From contig NZ_AOPO01000001.1 of NCBI RefSeq assembly GCF_000336575.1, positions 248,001-312,000 on the forward strand: a stretch of 64,000 nt of DNA, given 5' to 3'. Below the pieces are notes generated by a model, which saw only the letters and a list, made by a program, of their open reading frames with translations, did no database searches and was not told where the DNA came from. Both the position numbers and the translations under genes were made by a program. The stretch is from Vreelandella titanicae BH1 (GTDB lineage: Bacteria; Pseudomonadota; Gammaproteobacteria; Pseudomonadales; Halomonadaceae). How positions within the stretch are numbered: the first letter of the stretch is position 1; each line of letters begins with the position of its first letter. Positions 61,414 to 64,000 of this stretch are shown here, piece by piece.

Positions 61414-64000
61414 TCAGGGAGAAGAGTGAGTGTTGTTGTGGTGAGGCTGGCGTATATCTGCGATACGTTGTTTTACTTTTTGCCAAGGCGCTTTCTCTGG
61501 GGCAAAACGCGCTCGGAGATAGGTCGTCAAATCAGCGACCTGGGTATTACTAAAGCTGTCGGCAAAGCCTGGCATGCTACCAATACCGGGAACGTGTTCG
61601 GCGTGGACACCCCCCAAAATTGACTGAATAACGTTATCGGGATGATCGCTGTGTAAATTGGTATTCAGCGCCAGATTAGTGCCCGCCCTCGAAAAGGTAG
61701 GAACGCCAGAATCGACATGGCACGCCGCACAGGCGCCCTCGAAGAGCCGCTCCCCTGCCTCCATTTCTGTTGAGCTAACAGCTGCACTGGTCACGCGCTG
61801 CGTAGCGTCTGCCACGGCCGCATCGCTATTACTTGTGGGCGCCTGCATCTGGGCGGCCACATAGTGGGCAATAGCCCGCACATCGTATTCAGGCAGCTCA
61901 GCCAGCCCCGCTACCACCGGGGCCATAGGGCCAGAGGCAACGCCGTGAAGCTCAGATTCACCGTGGCGCAGATAGTCGTAAAGCGATGTTTCACTCCACG
62001 GGATGGGCGCACGCGACAGCGTATTAAGCGGTGGTGCTTCCCAACCATCTACAAAGGCACCGGCAAAGTACGCCTCGCCGCTTTTCTCAGCGCCCATGGC
62101 ATTACGGGGACTATGGCAAGCGCTGCAGTGGCCTAATCCTTCGGCAAGGTAGGCGCCCCGGTTATACAGTTCGCTCTGCATGGGGTCAGGCTGGAAAGGA
62201 GTTGCGTCATGATAAAGCGTATTCCAGCCTGCCATTAAGCTACGCACACTGAAGGGGAAAGTGAGCGCATTGGCTTTTTTTTCAGTCGACACGGGGGGCT
62301 GAGCCATTAAGTAGGCGTAAAGCGCCTGTAAATCGGCATCACTGGTCTTAGCAAACGCCGTATAGGGGAACGCGGGATAAAGGTGGCTGCCATCACGGCT
62401 AATGCCGTGGCGCATGGCGCGCTCAAAGGCTGCGTAAGACCACTGACCAATCCCCGTCGCCTCATCCGGTGTAATGTTAGTGCTGTAGAGCGTCCCGAAA
62501 GGTGTCTCAAACCCACGCCCACCGGCATTGGTCACGCCACCTTCGGTGGTATGACACGCCGCGCAGTCACCTGCAGCCGCAACGAGTCGCCCGCGCTCAA
62601 TGGTCTCGGCAGAATAGAGATTGGCGGCTGGCCGAGAGACAGGCGCAATGGCCCCTTTCCACGGCCATGCCATGGCCGCAGTGCCCGCAATGGTGGTAAA
62701 CGCTGCGGCGGCTAACCAGCGCCGTTTCGTTGACCGCGGCGGTTTCAATTTAGATGGGCTCCCTGCCTCCTCGGTGGACGAAGCTTCGAGTGCCTGGCGC
62801 ACGCGCTTGGCGGTAAACGGTGGTTGGCGAAAACGCAGGCCGGTGGCATCAAAAAGCGCATTGGCTATTACCGCAACACCCGGCGATAGCTCCGCACCGG
62901 TTAATACGTCTTCACCGACGGTTTGATTAACACCTTCCTCAACAGGGCTCGGCGAAGAAGGGGTGGTTGGTAATCCTGCTGAATATTCACTTTTAGTCAG
63001 TGTACGACTGCCGTCACCCCACTCGTCGAAACTGGGTGCCTGCCCCAAAAGGGGGCGCGCTTCACCCAAGACCCGGGCCTGTAGCGTTTGCTGAAGGCGA
63101 TCAGTATCCACATCAGAGCCGACGTCCTGACCAACTACCAAACGGGTAAGCTGAACATCGCCGGTAACGCGATTGACCTCCACATCGGCAATCCAGGCAG
63201 AGCGCACTCCCGATTCCACGCGTTGTTCACGGTCAGGTAGTTGAGAGTAGGCAAAACCCCGCCCGCGCAATAGATCCTGGGGTAAAGAGTCCGCTGATGG
63301 ATTGAACGCCCTTTGCCACTCGGCCCGTTTAGCAACGGACTCAATCAGCTCAATACCACGCGCATCGTCAAGATGTCGAAGTCGCAGCGCGACAGGGTCT
63401 TGGTCACTCTCGCGGGCAACCTCATCTAAAAAAGATTCTCGAGCGAACGTCTGCTGTATACCCATCAAGGTGGAATTGGTGGAGAGCGAGTCTGGCTGGG
63501 AGCGTGCGGCAAGGTATTGGTCGCGAAATACATAGGGTGAGAACGGCGTTGTGTCTTGCTCGCCGGTGGAGGCCTCAGCGCTAGACGGTGTTATCGCGGC
63601 CCTACCACTTAACAACAACCCTACGGCAGCCACCTCACCAGTGAGATTGGCCTGCTGATAGTGATAACGGGCTATCTCACCACTACTGGCAATATCCGCG
63701 TTTAAGGTAATTCGCTGCGCTTGACCCAATGCCTGAACATCTTTGGCGTAGCGGGCATCAAGCCAGACGGCTACCGGGCCGCCCACCGCCCGCGACATCA
63801 ACGCCGCATCCACGGCGGCATCGTCACCGCAATGGCGACCCAGCCCTGAGGCCTGATTTGATGCGTGTTTACCATCGGCGCTATAAAGCTCAATCTGGCT
63901 AATATTCAGCGCGGTTAACCGGCTTAGATCCTGTTTAAGCGCCGCTGGGGTGACGGTTTTCCCCCACACACTCAATTGTTGGTCGCAACAATCGGCAATT
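61414..64000 (-). CDS. Molybdenum hydroxylase large subunit fused to tri-haem cytochrome c (NicB-like), N terminus cut
   Basis: The frame is open to the right edge (862 residues visible), so a TTG at 63975 is not the true start. The first part is the C-terminal half of a xanthine-dehydrogenase-family Mo-cofactor subunit (NSTLMGIQQTFARESFLDEV, GRGFAYSQLPDREQRVESGV, RSAWIADVEVNRVTGDVQLT). One membrane helix (RRWLAAAAFTTIAGTAAMAW) follows, then three c-type haem sites: CAACH (~480), CSACH (~627) and CAACH (~759). Domain order equals NicB of nicotinate dehydrogenase, where electrons pass from the Mo site through haems to the respiratory chain. A 2Fe-2S partner is expected just beyond the window. 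It begins the operon ending in the NicX-like gene. Isoquinoline or aldehyde oxidase relatives have similar layouts. Confidence 0.85.
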   Translation of the reverse strand, partial: IADCCDQQLSVWGKTVTPAALKQDLSRLTALNISQIELYSADGKHASNQASGLGRHCGDDAAVDAALMSRAVGGPVAVWLDARYAKDVQALGQAQRITLNADIASSGEIARYHYQQANLTGEVAAVGLLLSGRAAITPSSAEASTGEQDTTPFSPYVFRDQYLAARSQPDSLSTNSTLMGIQQTFARESFLDEVARESDQDPVALRLRHLDDARGIELIESVAKRAEWQRAFNPSADSLPQDLLRGRGFAYSQLPDREQRVESGVRSAWIADVEVNRVTGDVQLTRLVVGQDVGSDVDTDRLQQTLQARVLGEARPLLGQAPSFDEWGDGSRTLTKSEYSAGLPTTPSSPSPVEEGVNQTVGEDVLTGAELSPGVAVIANALFDATGLRFRQPPFTAKRVRQALEASSTEEAGSPSKLKPPRSTKRRWLAAAAFTTIAGTAAMAWPWKGAIAPVSRPAANLYSAETIERGRLVAAAGDCAACHTTEGGVTNAGGRGFETPFGTLYSTNITPDEATGIGQWSYAAFERAMRHGISRDGSHLYPAFPYTAFAKTSDADLQALYAYLMAQPPVSTEKKANALTFPFSVRSLMAGWNTLYHDATPFQPDPMQSELYNRGAYLAEGLGHCSACHSPRNAMGAEKSGEAYFAGAFVDGWEAPPLNTLSRAPIPWSETSLYDYLRHGESELHGVASGPMAPVVAGLAELPEYDVRAIAHYVAAQMQAPTSNSDAAVADATQRVTSAAVSSTEMEAGERLFEGACAACHVDSGVPTFSRAGTNLALNTNLHSDHPDNVIQSILGGVHAEHVPGIGSMPGFADSFSNTQVADLTTYLRARFAPEKAPWQKVKQRIADIRQPHHNNTHSSP

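Noticed and set aside
1..64000. CRISPR array, prophage, insertion sequence, tRNA or rRNA
   Set aside because: No regular spacer-repeat array, transposase or integrase frame, cloverleaf or rRNA sequence was noticed on either strand.

Overview
The window looks like chromosomal DNA of a halophilic gammaproteobacterium, most probably Halomonadaceae (Halomonas/Vreelandella type). The grounds are the moderately high GC, the overall gene set (PhoX, HemP-HmuSTUV, ACC deaminase, a full inositol pathway, TRAP transport) and protein wording I recognise from that group. This is inference from content, not from a marker gene. I saw no rRNA, tRNA, CRISPR array, transposase or origin.

Layout. 1-900: a LysR fragment running off the left edge and a DUF1127 small protein. 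901-3118: a Tat-exported PhoX phosphatase behind a Pho box. 3194-9307: a Fur-controlled haem uptake locus, hemP, TonB receptor, hmuS, hmuT, hmuU, hmuV, followed by a DUF454 membrane protein. 9801-11527: divergent acdR/acdS (ACC deaminase). 11914-13269: mgtE. 13337-27775: a complete myo-inositol regulon. The leftward operon carries an ABC importer, a TIM-barrel isomerase, an iolC/aldolase fusion, iolD, iolE, mmsA and a second dehydrogenase. The rightward arm is iolR, iolG, iolB. Together they can take inositol to acetyl-CoA plus dihydroxyacetone phosphate.

27878-38889 is the accessory part. After a TSUP permease comes an unusual 1917-residue VgrG-Rhs fusion, a predicted type VI secretion spike and polymorphic toxin in one chain. 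It has a periplasmic ankyrin protein as likely immunity partner. Downstream lie a displaced Rhs tip with a 4-TM partner, a Sel1-repeat secreted protein and a further membrane protein. A ~70 bp repeat with a hairpin ends the first cassette and recurs 2.6 kb later. The tips and partners are AT-rich against a GC-rich Rhs core. The fusion has an 18-bp palindrome and three 22-bp-phased half-sites upstream.

38991-47434 is a 2-aminoethylphosphonate (AEP) locus: HAD phosphatase, phnR, phnS, phnT, a fused two-domain permease, phnW, phnX, and an EamA transporter. Two PhnR-type operators and two Pho boxes mark it, and the Pho boxes closely match the one before phoX. The window therefore holds a small phosphate-starvation regulon.

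47467-51421: a GAF-PAS-GAF-GGDEF-EAL protein and a divergent HDOD protein. 51511-55661: a DctPQM TRAP transporter with a LysR regulator. 56054-58487: pxpABC (5-oxoprolinase). 58542-64000: a leftward operon of a molybdenum hydroxylase/cytochrome c fusion (NicB-like, cut by the right edge), a small membrane protein, a sodium:solute symporter and a NicX-like ring-cleavage enzyme. It suggests uptake and breakdown of an N-heteroaromatic compound.
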